A stretch of DNA of 64,000 nucleotides. Origin: Azomonas agilis. Lineage in GTDB: Bacteria > Pseudomonadota > Gammaproteobacteria > Pseudomonadales > Pseudomonadaceae. The notes below the pieces were generated by a model. It saw only the letters and a list, made by a program, of their open reading frames with translations. It did no database searches and was not told the DNA's origin. The stretch is from contig NZ_VLKG01000001.1 in NCBI RefSeq assembly GCF_007830255.1, positions 1 to 64,000 on the forward strand, read 5' to 3'. Shown piece after piece: positions 16,598-26,633 of the stretch. How positions within the stretch are numbered: the first letter of the stretch is position 1; each line of letters begins with the position of its first letter. Position numbers and translations under genes: made by a program.

Positions 16598-17566
16598 ATG
16601 GACACCCTTTTTCTCATGCGTGCCTTCGTGTGTGTAGCCCAAACCGGCAGCTTTACCGCTGCCGCTATACGCATGGATTTAACTACTTCCTACGTCTCCC
16701 GCGCGATTTCTGCGCTGGAAGATCATCTGCGCACCCGCTTACTGCACCGAACCACCCGCCGCATCGCCCTAACTGAGGCTGGCCAACGCTATCTACAACG
16801 CTGTGAGCAAATATTAGGCTACATTGAGGAAGCGGAGGTCGAAGCCAGCGAAGCCCACGCCCTGCCTAACGGTAATTTAAAAATTCACTCCATGACCGGG
16901 ATTGGTCATCGTTACCTGATTCGCGCCGCGGCTGAATATAGCACCCAATACCCTGAAGTGCATTTTGACCTCACCCTCGCCAACCGCCTTGTGGATATTC
17001 TGGAAGAAGGCTATGACGTTTCAGTAGTTGCAGCCCGCGAATTACCCGACTCGGGTTATATTTCCAAACATTTAGGTAAGGTGTACAGCGTGCTCTGTGC
17101 CGCTCCCAGCTACCTACAACAACAAGGAGCGCCACAGCAACCGAGCGATCTACTCCAGCACCAGTGTCTGCGTTTGGTGTATTCGGTGATGAGTTTGGAT
17201 AAGTGGACGCTAGAAGGCCCGAATGGCCAAGAGGAAATCACCATCGACCATACTCACTTCCAAGTGAATACCGTAGAAGCGATGGGCGAAGCGGTTAAAG
17301 CCGGGATGGGAATTGGAGCTCTACCCATTTATTCTGCGGTACAAGGCATTCAAGAAGGTCGTTTGGTGCGGGTACTCCCCGAATACACCCTCTATCCTTT
17401 AGGGGTATTTGCGCTCTATCCCTCACGCCAGTATTTGGATGCCAAAATTCGTACTTGGCTGGAGTTTCTACGCGAGTATCTACCGAAGCATCTGGCTCAG
17501 GACGAGCAATTGTTGCTGGAATACAGTCAATCTTCTGCGCCTAATGCGGCGGTGAAATCCGACTAA
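16598..17566 (+). CDS. LysR-family regulator, probably of the adjacent efflux operon
   Basis: A 322-residue regulator. The N-terminal winged helix-turn-helix (LFLMRAFVCVAQTGSFTAAA, SRAISALEDHLRTRLLHRTT) is followed by a substrate-binding domain of normal length. It diverges from the efflux operon across about 240 bp, the usual arrangement for an AaeR-like activator responding to an aromatic acid. ATG 16598 is preferred to the TTG at 16580. A terminator hairpin follows. Confidence 0.88.
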   Translation: MDTLFLMRAFVCVAQTGSFTAAAIRMDLTTSYVSRAISALEDHLRTRLLHRTTRRIALTEAGQRYLQRCEQILGYIEEAEVEASEAHALPNGNLKIHSMTGIGHRYLIRAAAEYSTQYPEVHFDLTLANRLVDILEEGYDVSVVAARELPDSGYISKHLGKVYSVLCAAPSYLQQQGAPQQPSDLLQHQCLRLVYSVMSLDKWTLEGPNGQEEITIDHTHFQVNTVEAMGEAVKAGMGIGALPIYSAVQGIQEGRLVRVLPEYTLYPLGVFALYPSRQYLDAKIRTWLEFLREYLPKHLAQDEQLLLEYSQSSAPNAAVKSD

Positions 17567-17585
17567 GCATCCTATCTACAACTCT

Positions 17586-17611
17586 GCCGTGATCCTCCAC
17601 CTGATCACGGC
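17586..17611. terminator. hairpin between LysR gene and convergent small gene
   Basis: Perfect 9-bp stem GCCGTGATC/GATCACGGC with an 8-base loop, followed by CTTT. It is placed to end both convergent transcripts. Confidence 0.7.
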
Positions 17612-17620
17612 CTTTACGCA

Positions 17621-17977
17621 TCAGCTATTCACATCTAAAGGACGCACTCGACCCCGAACGATGTGCACTTTTTCACCAACCGCAAAACGGTATTTAGGGG
17701 AGCGGTAACGGCGCACCTCACCAGAATCGGTGCGAACTAAATAGGCTTTTTGTTTGTTGCCTGAGCCCTCTTGTACGCCGCTGCCACCAAAAACACCGGC
17801 CACAGCACCTGCGACTGCGCCAATAGGGCCACCTGCGGCCGCACCCATCATCACACCAGATAAACCGCCAAAACCGCCACCGATGCTGTTGTCATCCAAT
17901 TCAGCGACAATTTCGGCTGCGTTCGTCAGACCTGCGTTGAGAAAGAGGGCAAAAGAAAGGGGGAGGAATTTTTTCAT
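17621..17977 (-). CDS. small glycine-zipper exported protein
   Basis: A 118-residue protein with a signal peptide (MKKFLPLSFALFLNAGLTNA). A glycine-zipper segment follows (GGGFGGLSGVMMGAAAGGPI, then GAVAGAVAGVFGG), then a small basic C-terminal domain (RRYRSPKYRFAVGEKVHIVRGRV). The zipper should insert in or lie on a membrane. It has a clear paralogue at 42795-43244 with the same three-part plan. It resembles SlyB/Pcp-type envelope proteins in its zipper only. The function is unknown. Confidence 0.78.
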   Translation of the reverse strand: MKKFLPLSFALFLNAGLTNAAEIVAELDDNSIGGGFGGLSGVMMGAAAGGPIGAVAGAVAGVFGGSGVQEGSGNKQKAYLVRTDSGEVRRYRSPKYRFAVGEKVHIVRGRVRPLDVNS

Positions 17978-18176
17978 GGTGGAGTTCCTGTAAAGCTTGG
18001 TATCAAATCAGTGACGTACCTAGGCCTTTCAGAAAACGTGCCAATCCACCCCCAGCCTTTATTTTCGCTTTCGTTGATACAGATCAATAAAATCAAGTTA
18101 ACAATTTGGCACCAGCGCTGAGCACTGAAATAAAACCCCTGCCTAGCACTGGTGCAGAACAAGGGTTTAGAGCGGT

Positions 18177-19367
<1,191 letters not shown>

Positions 19368-21515
19368 TTAACCGTAGAAGGACTGACCGGCGGCTGCCCT
19401 TTCGCGCAGCTTGGCCGTGGGCTGATACAGCGGGCCTTGGGCGGCATAGCGATCCGCCAACGCCACAAAATTAGCCACGCCGAGCGTGTCGATGTAGCGC
19501 AGCGCACCGCCGTGGAAGGGCGGGAAGCCAATGCCATAAATCAGGCCCATGTCTACCTCAGCCGCCGTCTCCACAATGCCATCCTCCAGACAGCGTACCG
19601 CCTCCAAACACAAAGGCAGCATCATCAGGTGGATGATGTCTTCGTCCGTCCAGTCGTGACGCGCGGTCATCACCGGCTCCAGCAATACGGTAACGCTGGC
19701 ATCCACCGATTTCAGTGGTTTTCCGCGCTTGTCAGCGCTGTAGGCGTAGAAGCCTTGGCCATTTTTCTGACCCAAACGCTTGGCTTGGTAGAGCGCATCC
19801 AAAGCCGAAGGCCCAGATTCCTGCATCCGATCAGGGAAACCGGCGGCCATCACGTCGCGGGCGTGTACGGCAGTATCAATGCCCACCACATCCAGCAAAT
19901 AGGCTGGGCCCATCGGCCAACCGAATCGCTCCATCAGCTTGTCAACGCGCTGGAAATCCACGCCATTGCGTACCAGCTGAGTAAAGCCGCCCAAATAGGG
20001 GAACAGAATGCGGTTGACCAAAAAGCCGGGGCAGTCGTTGACCACAATCGGGGTTTTGTCCATTTTGCGCGCTAAGGCCACCACGGTTGCAATGGCTTCA
20101 GGGCTGCTTTTCTCGCCGCGAATCACCTCCACCAAGGGCATACGGTGCACGGGGTTGAAGAAGTGCATGCCACAGAAATGCTCGGGCCGCTTCAGGGCTT
20201 GGGCCAGCAAGCTGATGGAAATGGTGGAGGTGTTGGAAGCCAGAATAGTGCCTTCCTTCACCTGCCCTTCGGCCTCGGCCAACACAGCTTGTTTGACCTT
20301 GGGATTCTCTACCACGGCCTCGATCACCACATCGGTGTGGCCAAAATCACCGTAGGACAGGGTGGGGCGAATGCCGCTCAGGGCTTTGGCCATTTCTTCG
20401 GGCGTGGCGCGGCCTCGCTCGACCTTTTGCGTCAGCAGCTTGGCTGCTTCCTTCAGGCCCAACTGTAAGGCTTCTTCGCGGATGTCCTTCATCAGAATCG
20501 GCGTGCCCTTAGAGGCCGACTGATAGGCAATACCGCCACCCATAATACCCGCGCCTAGTACGGCAGCTTCTTTGACCGGATGGGCCAGTTTTTCAGCCGC
20601 TTTGCCTTTGCGCTTCAACTCTTGATCGTTGAGGAACAAGCCGACCAAGCTGCTGGCTACCGTGGTTTTGGCGACTTTGATAAAGCCCAGCGCCTCGACT
20701 TCTAGCGCTTTGTCCCGATCCAAGGCAGCGGCTTTTTGCATCACCTTCACTGACTCCAACGGCGCGGGATAGTGCGGCCCCGCTTGTTGGGCGACCACGG
20801 CTTTGCAGCTTTCAAAGGCCAGCATCTGCTCCATGATGCTGAGTTTAAGCGGCTCCAGCTTGGGTTTACGGCGGGCCTTGTAATCCAACTCACCGGAAAT
20901 AGCGCGCTTAAGCAGATCCAAAGCGGCTTCACGCAGCAGCTCAGGAGCCACCACCGCATCGGCAACCCCAACTTTCAAGGCGGCTTCAGCCGTATGTTCC
21001 TTGCCAGCGGCGATCCACTCCACCGAATTATCTACCCCAATGAGGCGCGGCAGACGCACTGTACCGCCCCAACCGGGGAAAATACCCAGCTTGGTTTCTG
21101 GCAACCCGACCTTGGCGTTGCTGGCCAATACCCGGAAATCGCAAGACAAACACACCTCAAAACCACCGCCCAAAGCTAAACCGTTAATGGCTACTACTGT
21201 GGGTACGGGCAAATCTTCCAAGTCACTGAAGATACGGTTGACGGCACGGTTGCTGTTTAACAAAACCTCATCCGGTTCGCGGAACATGCCTAAGAATTCG
21301 GTAATATCCGCTCCGACCACAAAAGCCTCTTTGCCGCTACTGAGCAAAACGCCCCGCAGCTCCGCATTCGCTTTGAGTTGATCAACGGCTTGGCGCAGTT
21401 CAGCCAAGGTTTGCCGGTTGAATTTATTGACCGAGGAGTCCGGCAGATTGATGTTCAGCTCGACGATGCCCTCGTCCAGCACAATCAGGCGGATGGCGTT
21501 GCCTTCATCACTCAT
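19368..21515 (-). CDS. fadB: multifunctional fatty-acid oxidation complex alpha subunit
   Basis: A 715-residue protein. Its N-terminal enoyl-CoA hydratase/isomerase domain (about 1-190) carries GADITEF and the [14 protein letters not shown] and [13 protein letters not shown] segments. The 3-hydroxyacyl-CoA dehydrogenase domain starts near 310, with the Rossmann motif [14 protein letters not shown] and the [14 protein letters not shown] segment. It has the usual length for Pseudomonas-type FadB, and no truncation is seen. It performs hydration and dehydrogenation before FadA. No clear FadR/PsrA-type operator was recognised upstream. Confidence 0.96.
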   Translation of the reverse strand: MSDEGNAIRLIVLDEGIVELNINLPDSSVNKFNRQTLAELRQAVDQLKANAELRGVLLSSGKEAFVVGADITEFLGMFREPDEVLLNSNRAVNRIFSDLEDLPVPTVVAINGLALGGGFEVCLSCDFRVLASNAKVGLPETKLGIFPGWGGTVRLPRLIGVDNSVEWIAAGKEHTAEAALKVGVADAVVAPELLREAALDLLKRAISGELDYKARRKPKLEPLKLSIMEQMLAFESCKAVVAQQAGPHYPAPLESVKVMQKAAALDRDKALEVEALGFIKVAKTTVASSLVGLFLNDQELKRKGKAAEKLAHPVKEAAVLGAGIMGGGIAYQSASKGTPILMKDIREEALQLGLKEAAKLLTQKVERGRATPEEMAKALSGIRPTLSYGDFGHTDVVIEAVVENPKVKQAVLAEAEGQVKEGTILASNTSTISISLLAQALKRPEHFCGMHFFNPVHRMPLVEVIRGEKSSPEAIATVVALARKMDKTPIVVNDCPGFLVNRILFPYLGGFTQLVRNGVDFQRVDKLMERFGWPMGPAYLLDVVGIDTAVHARDVMAAGFPDRMQESGPSALDALYQAKRLGQKNGQGFYAYSADKRGKPLKSVDASVTVLLEPVMTARHDWTDEDIIHLMMLPLCLEAVRCLEDGIVETAAEVDMGLIYGIGFPPFHGGALRYIDTLGVANFVALADRYAAQGPLYQPTAKLRERAAAGQSFYG

Positions 21516-21651
21516 GGGCTAGTCCCTTTTATGGCGTGTGAAAATCGTTCAATCAAAAGCTATTGGTGATGACAGGTTAATGGAAGCGGTGGGAGTGGGA
21601 TAGGTGGCGAAATGATAGATAGGTAAGTAAGCCATTGCCCAGCTCATACGC

Positions 21652-22164
21652 TTAATTTAATGAACGCATTTTGGGGCGTAATGCCTCTGGAACGTCCTCT
21701 AGCAATACGATGGAAAAACCCTGTTCGCCGCTATACCTTGACTGGCTTTCTTTGGCATCCAAATGTGCATTAAGCTGTTCAGGAGAAAGGTTATACATGG
21801 CACCGTTATAAGGATCGACAATAAACCAGCCGATTAATCCACCAAAAATTATATTCCCACCGATATACCAACCGTTAGCACTGGCTGTAATGGGGATAAT
21901 CTGAGTTTCGTAACCATGTTTATGCACTTTCAAGATAAAGCTCTTCTTACCCCAGTAACTTCCATCACTTTTTTGCAAGGTTACGCTAGTAGGTGTTACT
22001 CCTTTGAATACCTCTACCCCTTTTTCGTCAGTAATTAAAATACTGGCATCACTCGGTGTACTACTAATAGGGATCACCTGTGTTTTATCCCCTACGATAG
22101 TGGCGCAAGCGGTAATTAATAGGCAAAAAGCGACCATAGCCGCATTATAGATACAACGACTCAT
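21652..22164 (-). CDS. PEGA-like lipoprotein of unknown function
   Basis: A 170-residue protein with a lipoprotein signal (VAFCLLITAC). A PEGA-like beta domain follows (ISSTPSDASILITDEKG, GVTPTSVTLQKSDG, then HKHGYETQIIPI), a Gly-rich hydrophobic stretch (GGNIIFGGLIGWFIVDPY), and a short tail. Proteins of this plan are widespread, often near phage or accessory genes, and have no established role. The start is supported by AGGAAA upstream. It is the first gene of the A+T-rich region that runs to 25.3 kb. Confidence 0.75.
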   Translation of the reverse strand: MSRCIYNAAMVAFCLLITACATIVGDKTQVIPISSTPSDASILITDEKGVEVFKGVTPTSVTLQKSDGSYWGKKSFILKVHKHGYETQIIPITASANGWYIGGNIIFGGLIGWFIVDPYNGAMYNLSPEQLNAHLDAKESQSRYSGEQGFSIVLLEDVPEALRPKMRSLN

Positions 22165-22291
22165 ACAAGCATTTCCTAATTAATAAAACCACTATTGCTT
22201 ACCAAAAAGCAATATATCCCCATCCAAAACTAAATAAGCTTTGGGTATTTAATTATGATTAAAATTAAAAAAACAGCTTATAAAGTCTCAG

Positions 22292-22666
22292 CTATCCACC
22301 TAAAGCTTTCCCAGCCACTGTCACAACCGTTGTTGTTACTTGCTCTGCAACCTTTGATAGCACCTCTTCTGCCACCATATTTGCTCCCTCATCAGCAACA
22401 CTTATAGCAGCACGATCTTTAAAATTAATATTTTCTCTATAACTCCCGCCTCTAAACCGCAAAACTAAACCTCGAAAAATAAATTTAATAAATGAAAAAG
22501 GCAGCTTTACAAAAACAAATATAAGTACAACCTTTAAAATCTTAAAAAACAACACAAAAACCCAAGATATCGCACTTAAAATCGACTTAAAAAATAAAAA
22601 CGCTAACTTAAAATAAAGTGCGACAACCAAGTATACTAAAGTAACAATAGAAGCCAATAGAAGCAA
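22292..22666 (-). CDS. small membrane protein (124 aa), last gene of the A+T-rich operon
   Basis: I do not recognise it. Residues 1-75 are almost continuous hydrophobic and aromatic sequence, enough for two or three membrane helices (LVYLVVALYFKLAFLFF, ISWVFVLFFKILKVVLIFVF). After a basic turn (RGLVLRFRGGSYR) there is a soluble amphipathic helix (AEEVLSKVAEQVTTTVVTVA). The apparent start is TTG at 22666 with no clear ribosome site, so the N-terminus is uncertain. It lies 66 bp after the 318-residue gene on the same strand and is probably co-transcribed. Confidence 0.5.
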   Translation of the reverse strand: MLLLASIVTLVYLVVALYFKLAFLFFKSILSAISWVFVLFFKILKVVLIFVFVKLPFSFIKFIFRGLVLRFRGGSYRENINFKDRAAISVADEGANMVAEEVLSKVAEQVTTTVVTVAGKALGG

Positions 22667-22732
22667 ATACCCAAAATATAGCGTTAGAAATAAATCGCAT
22701 CATTTAAAGATACCCATCTTAGATAACTAAAT

Positions 22733-23689
22733 CTAAGCTTCCAACAAAATTATCGGATGCTTTGTATTAGCATTCATTTCAGAAATAAATTGATTTCCAC
22801 TAATGCTTTTATCTATCAGATGCTCAATCAGCAATACTTTGGTTAATGAGCTGTTAGTAACTTCACTAAGACCTTCAGTTACCTTACTCGCATCCCACTC
22901 TATTTTTTTATAATCAATGAGCGATTTTTCATCCGTATTGGCCAGTATTTTATTACTGAGCTTTACCGGCCCCATCGCATCAAATAAATCACAATAGGTT
23001 TCAGCAATTTTAGCTGAGGTATGTTTAGCCGCTGACATTTCATCGGACATCAATAAGCATTGAATACGGGATGAATCACAAACAAGCAAACAGGATACTA
23101 ATGTATTAAACCAGTTCAAATCGAATTTATCCTGATCCCAGTGATGGGCTATTTCGCCACACAAGAACTCACTGGAAAAGCAAAGACCGCTTTCAATATC
23201 AACGCTACGTGTTCGTTTATAGTCTAAACTTGAAAAATGCTGAAGTTGCTCAAGCTGCCCGAATAACGCATGAATATCTACAAACCTTCTACGCATTTCA
23301 CGCTCATAAAGTTCCTGAAAATGCTTATCCATTTTCTTGGATAAAGTTTCTATAGAAGACTCTAATCCCTTTATCTTCTTATGTAGATGAATAAATCCAA
23401 TAACACTCACACCTAGGCTTACCGCAGCAATGCCTATATTGGTGTACTGCAATAAAGCTAGATGCTCCATCATTTGTTTTAATTGTAGATTTTGGGCCAA
23501 ACCAACAGGATCAAAACTAAATGGAGAAAAAGGCAAGCTTAAAGCTTGGCCTAATCCAGATTCTTGAACATGAGCAAGAATCTTTCCAGTTTCCGCATCC
23601 TTGAGTAAGGTTCCAATACGAACAATACTGCCATCCGTTAAACCACTGGCAAATTGCTCAGGAATGGAGAAAGGTATATTATGCAGCAT
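22733..23689 (-). CDS. membrane-anchored coiled-coil protein of unknown function (318 aa)
   Basis: Residues 1-80 have no membrane helix but show a short beta-type segment (DGSIVRIGTLLKDAETGKIL). One transmembrane helix follows at about 84-101 (NIGIAAVSLGVSVIGFIHL), then a coiled coil at about 103-135 (KKIKGLESSIETLSKKMD), and a helical soluble C-terminal domain of about 180 residues. No catalytic motif is seen. Its ATG lies inside the end of the preceding gene (11-bp overlap), so the two are tightly coupled. With the WYL regulator upstream this looks like one functional unit, possibly a defence or stress module. Confidence 0.72.
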   Translation of the reverse strand: MLHNIPFSIPEQFASGLTDGSIVRIGTLLKDAETGKILAHVQESGLGQALSLPFSPFSFDPVGLAQNLQLKQMMEHLALLQYTNIGIAAVSLGVSVIGFIHLHKKIKGLESSIETLSKKMDKHFQELYEREMRRRFVDIHALFGQLEQLQHFSSLDYKRTRSVDIESGLCFSSEFLCGEIAHHWDQDKFDLNWFNTLVSCLLVCDSSRIQCLLMSDEMSAAKHTSAKIAETYCDLFDAMGPVKLSNKILANTDEKSLIDYKKIEWDASKVTEGLSEVTNSSLTKVLLIEHLIDKSISGNQFISEMNANTKHPIILLEA

Positions 23690-24380
23690 GGCTTAATTCC
23701 TTATACTTCAACTCCTTTAAGACACCCTCCGCCGTTTGCTCAATAGCTTTTCTCAAAACCTGTCGTAAGGCCGTTCCACCTTTATTAAAAATAATATCTG
23801 CATATACTCTTGAATTAGTAGTTTCTTTTAATCGTTGTTGCTGGCTAGACTTTACATTAGCAATCCTATTACGCGCTAAAAACCCAGCAGCAGTGACTAC
23901 AACAACACCTGCTAATACTATGGGTGCAGCAATGGTGGTAGCACCAAAAAGACCTGCAATCCCACCCGCAGATACTACGGAAAGACTTGCTGTAACAGGA
24001 ACCGCAGCAATGGCTACACTTGTAGAAGCTGTAGCACCAGCGAGATCCAATACTTTATCCATCAGTGGTTGATCGGCTAAATTATTATCAACCAAATTAG
24101 CTACAACAGATTTTTTAGACTTACTGGCTAAATCCTTTTCAGCCTCTAAAACTATAGAGTTAAGTCTATCAAGCTTCCATTTTAAGATAATGGGGTCTAA
24201 TGTTTTCTCAACAAAACTATCAGTAAAAACAATATCCTTTACTGAAAAATTATCAATTTCAGTATTTAAATTCAGATTCAGCATATAGAGCTTATCCGCT
24301 ATACGCTTATCCACTTCATTCAGCCAACGATTTCGCCACGCAATGATTGAGTGACGCGCCTCAATATACTGAACACCCAT
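23679..24380 (-). CDS. protein with long hydrophobic hairpin (233 aa), unknown function
   Basis: A helical N-terminal half (1-110, with LDRLNSIVLEAEKDLASKSK) is followed by about 58 uncharged residues at 112-169, rich in Ala, Val and Gly. These fit a two-helix membrane hairpin (TSVAIAAVPVTASLSVVSAG, then APIVLAGVVVVTAAGFLA), followed by a basic segment and an amphipathic C-terminal helix. The plan recalls pore-forming or membrane-inserting effectors, but there is no recognisable family. It starts 10 bp after the WYL regulator and overlaps the next gene by 11 bp. Confidence 0.72.
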   Translation of the reverse strand: MGVQYIEARHSIIAWRNRWLNEVDKRIADKLYMLNLNLNTEIDNFSVKDIVFTDSFVEKTLDPIILKWKLDRLNSIVLEAEKDLASKSKKSVVANLVDNNLADQPLMDKVLDLAGATASTSVAIAAVPVTASLSVVSAGGIAGLFGATTIAAPIVLAGVVVVTAAGFLARNRIANVKSSQQQRLKETTNSRVYADIIFNKGGTALRQVLRKAIEQTAEGVLKELKYKELSHAA

Positions 24381-24390
24381 AATTTAAATC

Positions 24391-25290
24391 CTATTTATCC
24401 AAATAAGCTGCTAACCCCAGCTCTAGCTCTGATCTAATATCTTCAGGGCTTATGATTCTTAAATGGGGTATCCAATATCGCACAATAGGCAATACTTGCT
24501 TAGTATGCCCAATCAGTGCAGAAATAATTAATCCACCCTCTTCCAGCTCTTTCTCAATCACCTGATTATTAATCAGCTTGCGGCGTTTAAAGTGTATGGC
24601 AGCCTCTTTATCCACCTGAATCATCACTTTGACTTTATCTTTACCCAACCAAATTCCATCTTCCTCAATTAAAATCTTCTCTACGGTAGGATCAAAGTCA
24701 AAGCCTTGCTCTAAAACCTGTACCTGTTCAATATGGCTAAAACCAAAGGTTTTAAGCTGTCCGGCATCGCGTGCGGCTAAATACCAAACACCTCTGTGGT
24801 TTACCATTTTATAAGGTTCTACATTCTGGTAATGCTTTTTACGGCTTTCAGTTTTGCAGAACACAAAACTCACACAGCATCGCTTAACAATGGCGCGCTC
24901 TAATCGGCGGAATAGCTCTTCACGTCCCTCTAAACTTTCGTAATGTTGACCTTTAATCAACAGAGCCGACTGAATGCGGTTATCAAAAATATCGCGCAAA
25001 AAGTCATTGGATAGGGAAGGAAATAAACCTCGCACCCCAGCTAAACTGGCAAAACGCTCAATGTCTTTCAAACCGATTTTGCCCAAGCAGGCCGGATCAA
25101 GGCGGTAGCGAGTACCATTTTTCTCTAACGGCAGATAGCCAAAACGCTCGCTTAAATCACGCTGGGCTGTGCGGATACTGATATTGAACTCTTCGGCCAG
25201 TGATTTGGCATCTAGCTCTTCCCCTTGGTTCAACTTGACCAATATCTGACACAGGCGAAATACCAAGGGATCATGGGCAGCTTTGGACAT
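24391..25290 (-). CDS. HTH-WYL domain transcriptional regulator
   Basis: A regulator of about 299 residues. The N-terminal DeoR-like helix-turn-helix (LDAKSLAEEFNISIRTAQRD, then LPLEKNGTRYRLD) is followed by a WYL domain (about 130-215: PYKMVNHRGVWYLAARD, then KTFGFSHIEQVQVLEQ) and a WYL C-terminal extension (KVMIQVDKEAAIHFKRR). WYL regulators sense ligands, often nucleotides or nucleic acids, and frequently control phage-defence operons. It is the first gene of the leftward operon with the two membrane proteins, so it probably controls them. ATG 25290 is preferred to TTG 25302, which abuts AAGGAA. Confidence 0.88.
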   Translation of the reverse strand: MSKAAHDPLVFRLCQILVKLNQGEELDAKSLAEEFNISIRTAQRDLSERFGYLPLEKNGTRYRLDPACLGKIGLKDIERFASLAGVRGLFPSLSNDFLRDIFDNRIQSALLIKGQHYESLEGREELFRRLERAIVKRCCVSFVFCKTESRKKHYQNVEPYKMVNHRGVWYLAARDAGQLKTFGFSHIEQVQVLEQGFDFDPTVEKILIEEDGIWLGKDKVKVMIQVDKEAAIHFKRRKLINNQVIEKELEEGGLIISALIGHTKQVLPIVRYWIPHLRIISPEDIRSELELGLAAYLDK

Positions 25291-25500
25291 AGGGGAAAAC
25301 AATTCCTTGTAACTTCAGGATGGCTTCAACCAGCGAATACCATCATAAAGGCTCCCCGCGACAGGGTATGTCGTCGCGCCAGTCCGTGGGCTATTATTTT
25401 ATCAATTTTGCGCGAAAAACCCCTTACTTTAGTGCAGGGACGGATAGCGCGGGAGGGCATAGCCTCTCTAAAGTGGCCTTAATTCAGTTAGCAGTGACTT

Positions 25501-26562
25501 ATGAAACAGACCAAGACCCTCAAAGTTCGGGTTCGAGATAAGCATGCTGCGCTCCTGCAACAGATGGCTCGGAGTGTGAACTGTGTCTGGAACTATCTGA
25601 ACGAACTCAGCACTCGATCCATTCGGGAGCGTGGCCGGTTTTTGTCTGCCTTTGACCTGCATCCTTACACCAAGGGCGCGAACAAAGAATTGGGGCTGCA
25701 CTCTCAAACTTTGCAAGAAATCGCCCGCGAATACGTCACGCGCCGTAAGCAGTTTAAAAAGTCACGCCTGAACTGGCGCAAGTCGGGTGGAGTGCGCCGC
25801 TCACTGGGTTGGATACCCATCAATACCGGCGCAGCCAGCTGGAAGAATGGTCAGGTTTACCACAACGGCCATTACTTCAAGGTTTGGGACTCCTATGGCT
25901 TGAGCCAGTATCAGTTCCGCTCCAGCAGCTTTAACGAAGATGCCCGAGGCCGCTGGTATTTCAATGTAGTGGTTGAAGTAGAGGCTATTGTTCCAGCGGG
26001 TCAGGACAAGATCGGCATTGATCTGGGCTTAAAAGATACGGCTACCTGTTCCGATGGTACAAAATTGGAAGCAGGCCGTTTCTATCGTGAATTAGAGCCC
26101 AAACTAGCCATTGCCCAACGCGCCAAAAATAAAAAACGCGTGAAAGCGATCCACGCCAAAATCGCCAACCGACGTAAAGATGCACTACACAAATTCACGC
26201 GGCAACTGGTGAACCGTGCCGGTGCAATCTACGTTGGTAATGTGAAATCTTCCTCACTCACTCAAACCAAGATGGCCAAATCCGTACTGGATGCGGGATG
26301 GGGCCTGCTCAAAACAATGCTGGAATACAAGTGCGCGGGCGCAGGCATTGTTTTTAAAGCAGTGAATGAGGCGTACACCACCCAAACCTGCTCAAATTGT
26401 GGCGCATTGCCCGATTCAAGGCCGAAAGGTATCGCAGGGCTTGGAATAAGAGAATGGACATGCAGTGCCTGTGGTGTCAGGCACGACCGCGATATCAACG
26501 CGGCTCAAAACATGCTTGCGGTCGGGCATGGCCGTCCAGCAGTGGGAATCCCCGTCCTTTAG
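25501..26562 (+). CDS. tnpB: TnpB RNA-guided nuclease with apparently rearranged RuvC site
   Basis: A 353-residue TnpB. RuvC-I Asp is in IGIDLGLKD (Asp174). The zinc ribbon is complete (CSNCG at 297-301, CSACG at 321-325). RuvC-III Asp is in HDRDINAAQN (329/331). At the usual RuvC-II position the family has Glu, but here the strand reads IYVGNVKSSS with Gly246. A Glu occurs 44 residues later in VNEAYTTQTCS (Glu290). That matches the alternative-glutamate arrangement known for Fanzor and related TnpBs. Start and length are normal, so it is probably an active omega-RNA-guided nuclease that helps retain the element. Confidence 0.92.
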   Translation: MKQTKTLKVRVRDKHAALLQQMARSVNCVWNYLNELSTRSIRERGRFLSAFDLHPYTKGANKELGLHSQTLQEIAREYVTRRKQFKKSRLNWRKSGGVRRSLGWIPINTGAASWKNGQVYHNGHYFKVWDSYGLSQYQFRSSSFNEDARGRWYFNVVVEVEAIVPAGQDKIGIDLGLKDTATCSDGTKLEAGRFYRELEPKLAIAQRAKNKKRVKAIHAKIANRRKDALHKFTRQLVNRAGAIYVGNVKSSSLTQTKMAKSVLDAGWGLLKTMLEYKCAGAGIVFKAVNEAYTTQTCSNCGALPDSRPKGIAGLGIREWTCSACGVRHDRDINAAQNMLAVGHGRPAVGIPVL

Positions 26563-26578
26563 GGCGGGGAGGATGTCA
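26430..26578 (+). ncRNA. candidate omega-RNA (right-end RNA) of the TnpB element
   Basis: By family precedent the guide RNA scaffold overlaps the 3' end of tnpB and runs through the right-end hairpin (26550-26569). The guide is then taken from the flank beyond about 26578. The 5' boundary is a guess from typical lengths; only the hairpin is seen directly. Confidence 0.35.
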
Positions 26579-26633
26579 ATTTCAATCCAACAATCTCTGT
26601 TCGGCATCCTTTGAACAGATCTAAAGCACCGCT

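Larger units (their letters stand above)
25420..26580 (+). mobile_element. IS200/IS605-family element carrying tnpB only
   Basis: The left end has an imperfect hairpin at 25420-25439 (CCCTTAC-TTTA-GTGCAGGG). The right end has a strong hairpin at 26550-26569 (CCCCGTCC-TTTA-GGGCGGGG) followed by AGGATGTCAA, the familiar IS605-type right end. The tnpB stop codon falls in the loop of the right hairpin. No tnpA Y1 transposase is present, so movement needs a transposase in trans. The exact outer boundaries are estimated. Confidence 0.7.
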
